A stretch of 64,000 nt of DNA, from positions 51,421-115,420 of the IMG/VR virus record IMGVR_UViG_3300017917_002116. One strand, given 5' to 3'. The first letter of the stretch is position 1, and each line of letters starts with the position of its first letter. The DNA is from a virus. A model generated the notes under the pieces. The model was not told the DNA's origin. It worked only from the letters and a program-made list of their open reading frames with translations, and did no database searches. Positions 41,300 to 49,288 of this stretch are shown here, piece by piece. Made by a program: the position numbers and the translations under genes.

Positions 41300-43366
41300 A
41301 TGAAACTCCGTCCTACTCTTATTGCACTTGCAGTATCAGCGATAGCAGGAAGTGTGCAGGCACAGGTCTTTACCAATCAGGAAACTGTTGCTAAGACAAA
41401 TTACCTGAATGCTATTGGTGCACCGGCAGCATGGGCCCGTGGCATTACAGGTAAAGGAGGTGTGATCGCAGTTCTGGATAATGGTTTTGCTGTCAATCAC
41501 ACCGACATTAAACCCAACGTCCTTGCCTACAAGAATTTTTATGTAGGCGACACCTACACATGGGGCTTGCATGGAACGCAGATGGCCAGCATTGCCGCAG
41601 GCGTAGCCAACGGCGCAGGCACTGTGGGCGTGGCACCCGACGCTAAATTGATTCTTGGACAAGTCGGTACTGGCGGAACCAGTCCCAGCATCGACATGAA
41701 TGCAGTTATCAAAGGTATGACCTGGGCTGAAGGTCTCGGTGCTAATGTTATTAACCTGAGTCTTGGTAGCAACTATGACTCTACGTTCAAGGCAGGCACT
41801 ACGCAGATTGCTCCTGGTATTTTTAAGTCTGCTCCTGGTTACGGCACTATGTATGGTAACAGCCTGACTGACATGCTACAATTTACCGGTGCCACAAAGA
41901 GCACTGTGATTGTTGCCAGCGCAGGTAATAGTGCCACACCTTATGCTCAATTTCCTGCGGCATTCGCAGTACAAACGGACGCTAATGGCAATTTGATTAT
42001 GGGCGGCCGAGTGCTGATCGTTGGTAATGTCAAGTCAGATGGCAAGGGCGGCTGGGTTATGGATGCTAGCAGTAATCGAGCAGGCACCCTCTGCCAGAAA
42101 ATTGTTGCCAATGTTTGTCAAGACAAATACTATGTCAAAGACTTCTACGTCGTGGCTCCTGGAAATGCCATCTGGGGCGCAGTACCTGACGAAGCACGAA
42201 CCGCGACTGCTATCAAAGCAGGTCTAACTAATGGTGTTGGTGGCGTAACAGGAACCAGTCCCAGTGCCGCGTTGGTTAGTGGCGGCATCGCGCTCATGCG
42301 CCAGGCCTGGCCGCAACTCAAGGCAGCACAATTGGTTAATCTTGTTTTAGACACTGCTACTCCTCTCGGTGACAGCAATGTCTACGGCAAGGGTATGGTG
42401 AACTTTGACAAGGCAACGCAACCTACAGCAGGCCTGAAATACACCACTGCTAGCCTTACTTCAGGCCCTACAGTGTCTGGTACTAGTGTACAAAACACAG
42501 GTGTTGCAGTATCAGGTAATGTAGGGGCCGCACTGAAAACCAGTAGTGTGTTGCAGAGCGTTCAGGTGGTTGATGGTTTGAATCGTAACTTTACCGCAGA
42601 CTTTACCAAGGCAATCGGTGTTAATACTCCTGCAAATAGCCTTTACACTAGTCCCTATCTTGCAATGCAGAGTTTGGGCTACAAGGAATTCACTGTGCCC
42701 ATGGGCAAGGATAGTACTCTGACATTGATGCAGAGTTTTAATGGTGTAGCGGCACAATATGAAACTGGTTACAAGGAAGGTCGTATTAGTTTCCAGACCG
42801 GTACTATGACTGAACGCAACGGTTTCTTGAATAACTCTGGTACAGGCCTGTTTGGTATGGGCAATAGTGCTACCAGCTATGCAATGATCGGTGGTAGTTA
42901 CCCCATTGTTAGAAGTGTGGATCTGATCGGAAATTATGGTGTTGGTATTACTCGCACTAGTAACGCACAAGATAGCATGCTGGCCCTGAGCCCTACAATT
43001 ATCAGCGATACCTGGAAACTGGGTATTGCCAAGAAGGAGATCTTCTTCAGCGGTAGTACACAAGATCAACTGACCTTGGCAGTGCATGGACCGGTGGCAG
43101 TGCGTCGTGGTTCTGCAGACGTGACCGCTGTGACTGGCTACACTTATTCAGGTGCAGAAGATGATGTGACTGCCAATCCGATTATCAGCAAACAACGAGT
43201 CAACCTTGCGGCAGGACAACGCCAACAAGATCTGATTCTGAGCTATAGTGTTAGTGTAAGTAATAAGACTTATGCTGGTATCAGTGTTGCCAAACAGTTT
43301 AATGTTGGTGGTATCGGCGGACAAACTGGATCGGCATTTGGTCTAATGGTGCGTAGTGTGTTCTAA
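41300..43366 (+). CDS. Secreted subtilisin-like (S8) serine protease with a C-terminal outer-membrane-like domain
   Basis: The 688-aa product begins with a Sec signal peptide (MKLRPTLIALAVSAIAGSVQ, cleavage expected after Ala21). The S8 catalytic triad is complete: Asp60 (GGVIAVLDNGF), His91 (GLHGTQMASIAAG) and Ser320 (GTSPSAALVSGG), with the oxyanion Asn210 (VASAGN). Residues about 385-688 are beta-rich and end in GSAFGLMVRSVF, with a terminal Phe as in outer-membrane barrels and autotransporters; the fold is inferred. The ribosome site AAGGA precedes the ATG. It would be exported by the infected host cell and could act on surface or extracellular proteins. A phage virion role is less likely given the signal peptide and early-type promoters. 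Confidence 0.85.
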   Translation: MKLRPTLIALAVSAIAGSVQAQVFTNQETVAKTNYLNAIGAPAAWARGITGKGGVIAVLDNGFAVNHTDIKPNVLAYKNFYVGDTYTWGLHGTQMASIAAGVANGAGTVGVAPDAKLILGQVGTGGTSPSIDMNAVIKGMTWAEGLGANVINLSLGSNYDSTFKAGTTQIAPGIFKSAPGYGTMYGNSLTDMLQFTGATKSTVIVASAGNSATPYAQFPAAFAVQTDANGNLIMGGRVLIVGNVKSDGKGGWVMDASSNRAGTLCQKIVANVCQDKYYVKDFYVVAPGNAIWGAVPDEARTATAIKAGLTNGVGGVTGTSPSAALVSGGIALMRQAWPQLKAAQLVNLVLDTATPLGDSNVYGKGMVNFDKATQPTAGLKYTTASLTSGPTVSGTSVQNTGVAVSGNVGAALKTSSVLQSVQVVDGLNRNFTADFTKAIGVNTPANSLYTSPYLAMQSLGYKEFTVPMGKDSTLTLMQSFNGVAAQYETGYKEGRISFQTGTMTERNGFLNNSGTGLFGMGNSATSYAMIGGSYPIVRSVDLIGNYGVGITRTSNAQDSMLALSPTIISDTWKLGIAKKEIFFSGSTQDQLTLAVHGPVAVRRGSADVTAVTGYTYSGAEDDVTANPIISKQRVNLAAGQRQQDLILSYSVSVSNKTYAGISVAKQFNVGGIGGQTGSAFGLMVRSVF

Positions 43367-43380
43367 GCAAACACATTCCT

Positions 43381-43406
43381 AAAAAGCAACCCCGGGGTTG
43401 CTTTTT
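43381..43406 (+). terminator. Bidirectional terminator after the subtilase
   Basis: The symmetric sequence AAAAA-GCAACC-CCGG-GGTTGC-TTTTT forms a strong stem with A and T tracts on both sides, so it can stop transcription in either direction. Confidence 0.9.
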
Positions 43407-43413
43407 CATTGAT

Positions 43414-43421
43414 AATAAATA
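43414..43421 (+). promoter_or_regulatory. Late promoter box AATAAATA abutting a GTG start
   Basis: Only 4 nt separate it from the GTG at 43426, so the predicted start of transcription coincides, within 1 nt, with the start codon. Confidence 0.55.
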
Positions 43422-43425
43422 TTAG

Positions 43426-44148
43426 GTGATCGAAAATATTTTTATTAGCTTCACCGGCGGGACTGGTGGCAATTTTATATCTGCACTATTGTCCTCGATG
43501 AAATTTCCTGACAGAGATTTCTCTGTTAATCTTTCTGCATACGGAAACGCACACCGGTGTGTGCACTTTGACGGTATAGTTCAACCTGAATTTAGCAATG
43601 TTGACGATCCCAGAATTGTGACAGATATTAGTTTAACTGAACCAATAAAATATCCGCGCATAGGCAGAGCTCACTGGACTAGAATTCATGAATTATTAGA
43701 ATACTTTCCCAACAGCAAAGTTATCTACATTTACAGCGAACGCAGTGAGTATCAACTAATAGCCTTCAATATCTTTTTTAAAAAATTTATTGAAAATTAT
43801 GAGAAATCTGAAGCTGGGAAAATAGACTTTGTGAATTTTCTCTATAACAATAGAGACCTAGATATAGATCCGTCTACATCACCCAGGGCCCTAACTAAAA
43901 ATCAGTATTCATCGATCATCAAAAGAATTGTATCGCAACCAGATCGTCGATGGAGGAAATTATTGTATGATCACCCATCAATATTGCAGGTCAATTTTGC
44001 AGATATTGGTTACGGTCGAATGAAATTGTTAGGGCAGTTATCCACATTTACAGGCCTGCCAGTGTCAGATAATGCTCTTAATTTTTTTAGAACATATGTT
44101 GATAGACAACCAAAACCATCGGATTTTATTAATAGTCTGAAAGATTAA
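43426..44148 (+). CDS. Possible sulfotransferase-fold protein, stand-alone cassette
   Basis: The 240-aa product starts with GTG (MIENIFISFTGGTGGNFISA). The FTGGTGGNFISALL segment resembles the phosphosulfate-binding loop at the start of sulfotransferases, and SKVIYIYSERSEYQLIAFNI resembles their second nucleotide-binding region. This is weak, motif-only evidence. The gene is isolated: it has its own late box and is bracketed by terminators with the same GCAACC/GGTTGC stem, so it looks like an independently acquired one-gene cassette. Codon use is AT-rich like the late genes. Confidence 0.45.
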   Translation: MIENIFISFTGGTGGNFISALLSSMKFPDRDFSVNLSAYGNAHRCVHFDGIVQPEFSNVDDPRIVTDISLTEPIKYPRIGRAHWTRIHELLEYFPNSKVIYIYSERSEYQLIAFNIFFKKFIENYEKSEAGKIDFVNFLYNNRDLDIDPSTSPRALTKNQYSSIIKRIVSQPDRRWRKLLYDHPSILQVNFADIGYGRMKLLGQLSTFTGLPVSDNALNFFRTYVDRQPKPSDFINSLKD

Positions 44149-44149
44149 C

Positions 44150-44172
44150 GCAACCAAAAAGGTTGCTTTATT
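44150..44172 (+). terminator. Intrinsic terminator with GCAACC stem
   Basis: GCAACC (44150-44155) pairs with GGTTGC (44161-44166) around AAAAA, followed by TTTATT. The stem sequence equals that of the terminator at 43386-43401. Confidence 0.8.
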
Positions 44173-44192
44173 GTCTGTAAACGTGTTATACT
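44163..44192 (+). promoter_or_regulatory. Promoter overlapping the terminator, +1 on the uvsW start codon
   Basis: The -10 TATACT (44187-44192) lies 7 nt before the ATG at 44200, so the expected transcript is leaderless. The -35 is weak (TTGCTT, 44163-44168, 18-bp spacing) and lies in the right arm of the preceding terminator. Confidence 0.55.
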
Positions 44193-44199
44193 ACCGTCT

Positions 44200-45654
44200 A
44201 TGACATCTTGTACTATACATATTCGTGACGAAGTCAATATCAAAATATCAGGACTAGAAGTTAGTACCAGGAGAAAACTAGAGAAGGCGTTAAAGTATTT
44301 TATGCCCTATGCCTACCACACACCAGCATATAAACTAGGACGCTGGGACGGCTGTGTAAGTTATTTTTCTCTTGGTGGCGCTAGCTACTTCAATTTGTTA
44401 GATCGAATTCTGCCTACTATAGTAGACGAAGGCTACAAGGTAGAGGTAGATGACCAACGTTCTGCTTGGAATTTCGAATTTCCAGAAGTGTGCGAAACAA
44501 CACATGAGCAGACATTATGGCCCAAAGGTCACCCTGCCGCAGGCACACCAGTTCTTTTACGTGACTATCAAGTCACCGCCGTGAATCAGTTTCTAAAGAA
44601 TCCGCAGTGTGTTCAAGAGATTGCCACTGGTGCAGGTAAAACTGTGATGACTGCTACATTGAGCAAGTGTGTAGAAGGCTATGGACGTAGCATTGTGATT
44701 GTACCCAACAAGGATCTGGTAAAACAAACTCTAGAAGATTATGAGCTATTGGGACTGGATGTTGGTGTATATTTTGGTGACAAAAAAGAGCTAGGAAAAA
44801 CACATACCATTTGTACATGGCAAAGTCTGCATAGCCTTCAAAAACGATTCAAGGAAGGTGACAGCCCCATTGGACTGGACGAGTTCGCTGAGGACATGGT
44901 GGCGCTGATTGTTGACGAAGTGCACCAAGCCAAAGCAGATGTACTCAAACAATTACTCAGTGGACCATTTGCACATGTGCCCATACGCTGGGGACTAACA
45001 GGTACCATACCCAAAGAGGAATTTGAGCGAATTGGTCTGGTGGCATGTATAGGTAATGTGGTAAATAAGATTGCAGCCAAAGATCTTCAGGACCTGGGAG
45101 TACTTGCAAACTGCCAAGTAAATGTGTTACAATTACAAGATACCGTTGAGTATCCTACCTACCAGGAAGAATTAACTTATTTGACCACCAACACCAAACG
45201 CATAGATTTTATTGCAGAGTTTATAGATAAACTGTCTGCATCCGGCAATACTCTTGTGTTAGTGGATAGGGTTAAGTGTGGTGAGATGCTCTGTGAGAGA
45301 ATACAGGACGCTGTATTTGTTAGTGGTACAATGAAAACAACAGACAGAAAAGAGCACTACGATGAGATTAAAGAATCTGATGGCAAGGTTATTGTGGCGA
45401 CTTATGGTGTGGCCGCTGTGGGTATTAATGTTCCTCGTATTTTTAATTTGGTTCTTCTGGAGCCCGGAAAGAGCTTTGTCCGCGTTATACAAAGCATTGG
45501 GCGAGGTATTAGACGAGCTCAAGACAAGGACCATGTAGAAATCTGGGACATAACCTCCAGTGCAAAATTTAGTAAACGTCACCTTACCACCAGAAAAAAA
45601 TATTATGAAGAAGCCGGATATCCCTACAAGGTTGAGAAAGTTAGACACCAATGA
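44200..45654 (+). CDS. uvsW: Superfamily 2 helicase, T4 UvsW-like
   Basis: The 484-aa product has an N-terminal DNA-binding domain (LEVSTRRKLEKALKYFMPYA, then YKLGRWDGCVSYF). The helicase motifs follow: Walker A ATGAGKT (142-148), motif II DEVH (239-242), motif III LTGTIP and motif VI QSIGRGIRR. UvsW unwinds R-loops and branched DNA and helps switch from origin to recombination-dependent replication. No Shine-Dalgarno site is present, since the -10 box abuts the start. It overlaps the next gene by 4 nt and leads a six-gene operon. Confidence 0.93.
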   Translation: MTSCTIHIRDEVNIKISGLEVSTRRKLEKALKYFMPYAYHTPAYKLGRWDGCVSYFSLGGASYFNLLDRILPTIVDEGYKVEVDDQRSAWNFEFPEVCETTHEQTLWPKGHPAAGTPVLLRDYQVTAVNQFLKNPQCVQEIATGAGKTVMTATLSKCVEGYGRSIVIVPNKDLVKQTLEDYELLGLDVGVYFGDKKELGKTHTICTWQSLHSLQKRFKEGDSPIGLDEFAEDMVALIVDEVHQAKADVLKQLLSGPFAHVPIRWGLTGTIPKEEFERIGLVACIGNVVNKIAAKDLQDLGVLANCQVNVLQLQDTVEYPTYQEELTYLTTNTKRIDFIAEFIDKLSASGNTLVLVDRVKCGEMLCERIQDAVFVSGTMKTTDRKEHYDEIKESDGKVIVATYGVAAVGINVPRIFNLVLLEPGKSFVRVIQSIGRGIRRAQDKDHVEIWDITSSAKFSKRHLTTRKKYYEEAGYPYKVEKVRHQ

Positions 45655-46151
45655 ATATACTTACAGTAGACAACAGGGCATTTGAATTGAATCAATTGCC
45701 AGACGAAGTAGAGGATTTGCGCTACGGCATACTAGACTGGAACGATCCTAAGAATGTAGACTATCACTTTGTGCCACTGATATTCATGGAAACATTTCAT
45801 GCTCCGGCCGCAGTATTAAAGATAGGTGACCATGTAGTACAAGTACCACTAGATTGGTATATTGTTATAGGTGAAAAAGAGCACGGTGATCCTGAAATTG
45901 TACCTATCATGAATATTAACGACAGGGGTTTTAGTGCCTTTGTGTTTAATCCTATTAGCAGTTTTAGGATGGATTTTTTACCGCTAGAAATTATTAATGT
46001 GTTTCAGGATGTGCGTTGGTTTACTCCTAAACTAAAACATGGACACATACTGGCAGTGCCTTTGACCACTGGCGAGAAGCCACTGTGCGCCTATTTTGTA
46101 AAAGAAACAACTAAACTTCCAGAAGTTCTCAGCATTGAAAAAATGTTTTAA
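45651..46151 (+). CDS. Conserved T4-like phage protein, unknown
   Basis: The 166-aa product resembles, from memory, an uncharacterised protein of marine T4-like phages: VDYHFVPLIFMETFHAPAAV, then VPLDWYIVIGEKEHGDPEIV and FMLE-type closing segments with TTGEKPLCAYFVKETTKLPE. It looks like a compact beta protein. Being coupled to UvsW by a 4-nt overlap and lying just before the clamp-loader-like gene, it probably belongs to the replication machinery. Confidence 0.65.
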   Translation: MNILTVDNRAFELNQLPDEVEDLRYGILDWNDPKNVDYHFVPLIFMETFHAPAAVLKIGDHVVQVPLDWYIVIGEKEHGDPEIVPIMNINDRGFSAFVFNPISSFRMDFLPLEIINVFQDVRWFTPKLKHGHILAVPLTTGEKPLCAYFVKETTKLPEVLSIEKMF

Positions 46152-46153
46152 AC

Positions 46154-46654
46154 ATGGCTAGGCAAAAAACAGCAGGCGAAAAGCCCAAGTTAGATATGTT
46201 TAACAAGATACTGCCGGGCATCGACCGCAGGGATCGTAGTGTTTATGCAAACTTAAACGAAGATGAACGCAAGGCATTTGGCGCATGGCTAATCATGCGT
46301 TATATGAGCAGTGCAGAATATAGTAGGGCAGATGTAATTGAGAGATATCTAATATGCACTAATGAAGCAGTAAATGTAAATTTTAGTGACATAAAAGATG
46401 ATGAGTTCAAATGGTTGCTGATGACCACCGTGGGGTGTGGGGCAAGTATTAAGCATCCATATATTGCACCAGGTGGTGGCAAGCGCAAGAAGAAAAATCA
46501 TTTTCGTGAATGGCTGCGAGAACAATATCCACATTTAGACGATCAAGAGCTAGATCTAATGATGTCTAACATGGATAAACATATAGCCAAAGACATACTG
46601 GAACAGTTTCAGGTAAAAGATAAAGATATTATTGATAGTGCAAATGACCTATAA
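46154..46654 (+). CDS. 62: Probable sliding-clamp loader small subunit (gp62-like)
   Basis: The 166-aa helical product has the segment pattern I associate with phage clamp-loader A subunits: KAFGAWLIMRYMSSA, YLICTNEAVNVNF, DEFKWLLMTTVGCG and a basic linker (PGGGKRKKKNHFREWLREQY). In T4, gp62 joins gp44 to load the gp45 clamp; no gp44 or gp45 lies in this window. The identification is by loose resemblance and context only. The next gene starts inside its last codons. Confidence 0.45.
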   Translation: MARQKTAGEKPKLDMFNKILPGIDRRDRSVYANLNEDERKAFGAWLIMRYMSSAEYSRADVIERYLICTNEAVNVNFSDIKDDEFKWLLMTTVGCGASIKHPYIAPGGGKRKKKNHFREWLREQYPHLDDQELDLMMSNMDKHIAKDILEQFQVKDKDIIDSANDL

Positions 46655-47321
46655 GTGTAAATTTTGCAAAAAAGAATTCGTCAGAGAAACAACTTTGGTC
46701 AGCCACCTTTGCGAACAAAAGCGCAGAATAGCAGCCAAAGATGACAAACAAAATAGAATAGCATATTTAAGTTGGTTGACATTTAGAAAGACCACCATAG
46801 CGAATACTAAAAAAGATAAACCCTACGAAGATTTTGCCACCAGCAGATACTATACTGATTTCATGAAATTGAGTAAGTATATGATAGAACTTAAATTAGA
46901 CTGTGATGACTTTATAAAGTTCTTACTCAAGCATAGTGTAAAAATGTCTGACTGGACAAAGAATTTTGTCTACGAAGAATACGTGCGTGAAAAATTAAAG
47001 AAGGAAACGGTGGAACGTGCAGTAGAGAGAAGTATTCTGCACATGAAAGAATGGGCCGAAAAGACAGGCGGCAGTTGGGAAGAATATTTTGCCAAAGTAC
47101 CACCAGCGCAGGCAGTACATGATTTTAAAACAGGCAGGCTAAGTCCCTGGTGTACTTTCGCCACAGACCAAGGTAGTAGATTGATAGATAGACTCGAACC
47201 AGGTCAGATCACTGACCTTATTGAATTTTTAGACGCCAAGCCCTGGAGGGCTCGTGTAAAAAGACAGGCAGCAGACGCAGCCTGGGTGCAACTAGTTTTT
47301 AACAAAGCAGGAATACTATGA
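46644..47321 (+). CDS. Zinc-finger protein, conserved phage type
   Basis: Start set at ATG 46644 (MTYKCKFCKKEFVRETTLVS), 11 nt inside the previous gene; an upstream TTG would lengthen the overlap. The N-terminus is a C2HC-type finger: Cys-x2-Cys (KCKFC), then His-x-Cys (SHLC). The rest (225 aa in all) is helical and basic, with PWCTFATDQGSRLIDRL near the end. A nucleic-acid or replisome-binding role is inferred from the finger and the operon. It overlaps the next gene by 4 nt. Confidence 0.7.
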   Translation: MTYKCKFCKKEFVRETTLVSHLCEQKRRIAAKDDKQNRIAYLSWLTFRKTTIANTKKDKPYEDFATSRYYTDFMKLSKYMIELKLDCDDFIKFLLKHSVKMSDWTKNFVYEEYVREKLKKETVERAVERSILHMKEWAEKTGGSWEEYFAKVPPAQAVHDFKTGRLSPWCTFATDQGSRLIDRLEPGQITDLIEFLDAKPWRARVKRQAADAAWVQLVFNKAGIL

Positions 47322-47545
47322 ATCAATATGCAGAAAAACCTAGGGTAGCGGCATTACTACGCTCGCCCATCAAGGAGAATTCAACAGCCAAGGTTGTTAA
47401 TGGCATGGTGGAGATAATCATTGATGGCGAACGAGTACTTGCACCCAGCATGGAGGCCTTTGCCAAGTTAGCAGCCAAGGTGGCCAGTCTGGAACAACGA
47501 CTAAACAATGTAGAAAATAAAACTAATAGGGTTAGGCGCGAATGA
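47318..47545 (+). CDS. Small coiled-coil protein, unknown
   Basis: The 75-aa product has a short beta segment (VVNGMVEIIIDGERVLAPSM) followed by a coiled-coil helix (LAAKVASLEQRLNNVENKTN). It overlaps both neighbours by 4 nt (ATGA), typical of stoichiometric partners. No family recognised. Confidence 0.65.
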   Translation: MNQYAEKPRVAALLRSPIKENSTAKVVNGMVEIIIDGERVLAPSMEAFAKLAAKVASLEQRLNNVENKTNRVRRE

Positions 47546-48105
47546 GCACAGATATTGATATAGACTTTGCAGATAGAGAACAAGTACTCAAGGTCTTAAA
47601 GCATACACCTGCAATGCAGATGGATGGGAATAAACCACGCAAACATAATACAGGTGTTTACTTTCATCATGTACCACTGAATCCATTTACTGGATTGAGC
47701 ACTCTTGATTATAAACAGGCAGAAGAAGAGGGTTGGTTTAAAATAGACCTGCTTAATGTAGGCATATACACAGATTTTAAAAGCAATGAAGAAATTGATG
47801 AGCTTTTAGAAAAAGAACCCGTATGGGAAATGTTGCAACACAGGGAAATAATTGAGCAATTATTTCACATACATAATCACGCAGACACGGTGATTAAAAT
47901 GCGGCCCACAAGTATAGAGCAGTTGGCCATGGTCCTGGCCTGTATACGTCCAGGTAAACGGCACCTAATAGGTAAATCCTGGGCGGAGATTGAACGTGAA
48001 GTTTGGGTTAAAACTGATGATGCTTATAGTTTCAAGCAAAGTCACGCTATTGGGTATGCTGTGGCTATTGTGCTACAGATGAACAAAATGGCTTATAGTT
48101 TTTGA
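47542..48105 (+). CDS. Miniature DnaE/PolC-like protein (C-family polymerase palm motifs)
   Basis: In only 187 aa this protein keeps, in order, the main signatures of bacterial DNA polymerase III alpha. TDIDIDFADR (Asp6 and Asp8, matching the catalytic DxD) comes first, then HNTGVYFHHVPL (like HAAGVVI), GWFKIDLLNVG (Asp69, like the third catalytic Asp in KFDFLGL), SIEQLAMVLACIRPG (like the RPG segment) and SFKQSHAIGYAVA (like FNKSHSAAYA). Exonuclease PHP, tau-binding and OB regions are absent. Similar proteins occur, as I recall, unnamed in marine T4-like phages. Whether it polymerises, binds DNA ends or decoys a host factor is unknown. It sits in the UvsW operon near primase and helicase. 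Confidence 0.7.
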   Translation: MSTDIDIDFADREQVLKVLKHTPAMQMDGNKPRKHNTGVYFHHVPLNPFTGLSTLDYKQAEEEGWFKIDLLNVGIYTDFKSNEEIDELLEKEPVWEMLQHREIIEQLFHIHNHADTVIKMRPTSIEQLAMVLACIRPGKRHLIGKSWAEIEREVWVKTDDAYSFKQSHAIGYAVAIVLQMNKMAYSF

Positions 48106-48461
48106 ACTAACTGAATTTGTCTGCGTTTAATTCTTTTTGTTATTATATTTTGTAGGCTAACGGGTATACCGTGAATAATGTCGAAGTCTTTTACATTAAA
48201 TGTTTTAAGACAGTAACTTAATTGTTTGAATCTGGGGCCTATGACGAGATTAATGGGGAGAGTTCTACTACTGCCCCACCACCATTCTTCCCCGAGTTCT
48301 AGAAATAATTGTTTGTCGTCCTTGCCCTGCAGGTTGTTATAGACATAAACGCTAGCTATGGTAGTGGTATAATTCTGAATTATGCCCAAAAACTCCTCTT
48401 CGCCGCTCTTACACAAACTCAAAAATGGGAATTTTTCTAATATTTCGTTATGGTTCGCCAT
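48093..48461 (-). CDS. Unknown minus-strand late protein
   Basis: The 122-aa product (MANHNEILEKFPFLSLCKSG...) is a mixed alpha/beta protein with IVRR-like basic end (TKRIKRRQIQLVQKL). It converges on the miniature DnaE-like gene with a 13-nt overlap of their ends. A minus-strand late box lies 6 nt before its ATG, so its mRNA should have a leader of about 1 nt. No family recognised. Confidence 0.6.
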   Translation of the reverse strand: MANHNEILEKFPFLSLCKSGEEEFLGIIQNYTTTIASVYVYNNLQGKDDKQLFLELGEEWWWGSSRTLPINLVIGPRFKQLSYCLKTFNVKDFDIIHGIPVSLQNIITKRIKRRQIQLVQKL

Positions 48462-48467
48462 CGGTTA

Positions 48468-48475
48468 TATTTAGT
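48468..48475 (-). promoter_or_regulatory. Late promoter box ACTAAATA, minus strand
   Basis: It ends 6 nt before the ATG of the 48093-48461 gene. Together with the plus-strand box at 48489 it forms a divergent late promoter pair within 30 bp. Confidence 0.55.
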
Positions 48476-48488
48476 TGAGTCAATTCAA

Positions 48489-48496
48489 AATAAATA
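48489..48496 (+). promoter_or_regulatory. Late promoter box AATAAATA placing +1 on the start codon
   Basis: Exactly 5 nt separate it from the ATG at 48502. With the T4 spacing, transcription starts on the A of the ATG. Confidence 0.6.
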
Positions 48497-48501
48497 TAAC
48501 T

Positions 48502-49284
48502 ATGAGTGACACAATTACATTTACAGACTACCCACAGCGTGTTATATTAATAGACGCTGAAGGTTATAGTAGGACAAGAAACATGCCATTTAATACCACA
48601 CGTAAAACCATCTATAAAGGTGTAGACAGCGTTATTGGATTCGACGTTAAGAATCAGGATAGAAAACCCATCAACCTATTGGGTAAAACTGTAATGGTTA
48701 ACCTAATGCAGGTTCGCACTGGTGAGCTACTAGTTCAGCGCAGAGCAAAATTGGTCAAACCAGAAGATGGATTCTGTGAATTTACCATATTCAGCAGTGA
48801 TGTAGTAGACCTGGATCCAGGCATGTATCAGCTCAGTGCAGTTACCTATGAGACAGATGGCTTGGCAAGAACTCTATACACTGATGGCAATAGACGTGCC
48901 ACACTGGAAGTAGAATTGTTGGATGGCGCATATCCAAAATTCCTACCAAGTACAGAATTGTCATTTACACAATTGGGCAGTAGTTTTGTAAGTCAACCCG
49001 TTGCTAGCAATCTACAAAAGAATGACAGCAGCACTCTGCATACCATTCAAATAGGTGTCACCAATTATACCGGTACAATCGAAGCATTGGTTAGTTTAGA
49101 ATATGATAGCATGGGTAATTATTTCCCTGTCAAGTTTGTCAATGACAAATACAAAATCGAGTTCACCAATACAACTGACATACAAGGATGGAATTTTATC
49201 GCCGATGCTCGTTGGATAAAAATAGTCTATACTCCGGATCCATCCAACACTGGAACAGTTGACAAAATACTCTACAGAAGCTAA
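48502..49284 (+). CDS. Beta-rich virion-type protein, unknown
   Basis: Start set at ATG 48502 (MSDTITFTDYPQRVILIDAE), because the late box lies directly before it and the region further upstream is promoter. The 260-aa product looks like Ig-like beta domains: VIGFDVKNQDRKPINLLGKT and MYQLSAVTYETDGLARTLYT in the first half, and HTIQIGVTNYTGTIEALVSL to the C-terminus in the second. Such two-domain proteins are often baseplate or fibre-adaptor components. Named family not recognised. Confidence 0.65.
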   Translation: MSDTITFTDYPQRVILIDAEGYSRTRNMPFNTTRKTIYKGVDSVIGFDVKNQDRKPINLLGKTVMVNLMQVRTGELLVQRRAKLVKPEDGFCEFTIFSSDVVDLDPGMYQLSAVTYETDGLARTLYTDGNRRATLEVELLDGAYPKFLPSTELSFTQLGSSFVSQPVASNLQKNDSSTLHTIQIGVTNYTGTIEALVSLEYDSMGNYFPVKFVNDKYKIEFTNTTDIQGWNFIADARWIKIVYTPDPSNTGTVDKILYRS

Positions 49285-49288
49285 AATA

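Noticed and set aside
42512-43087. Minus-strand open frame of 191 codons inside the subtilase gene
   Set aside because: Rich in Cys, His and Thr as expected for an antisense reading, and without expression signals.
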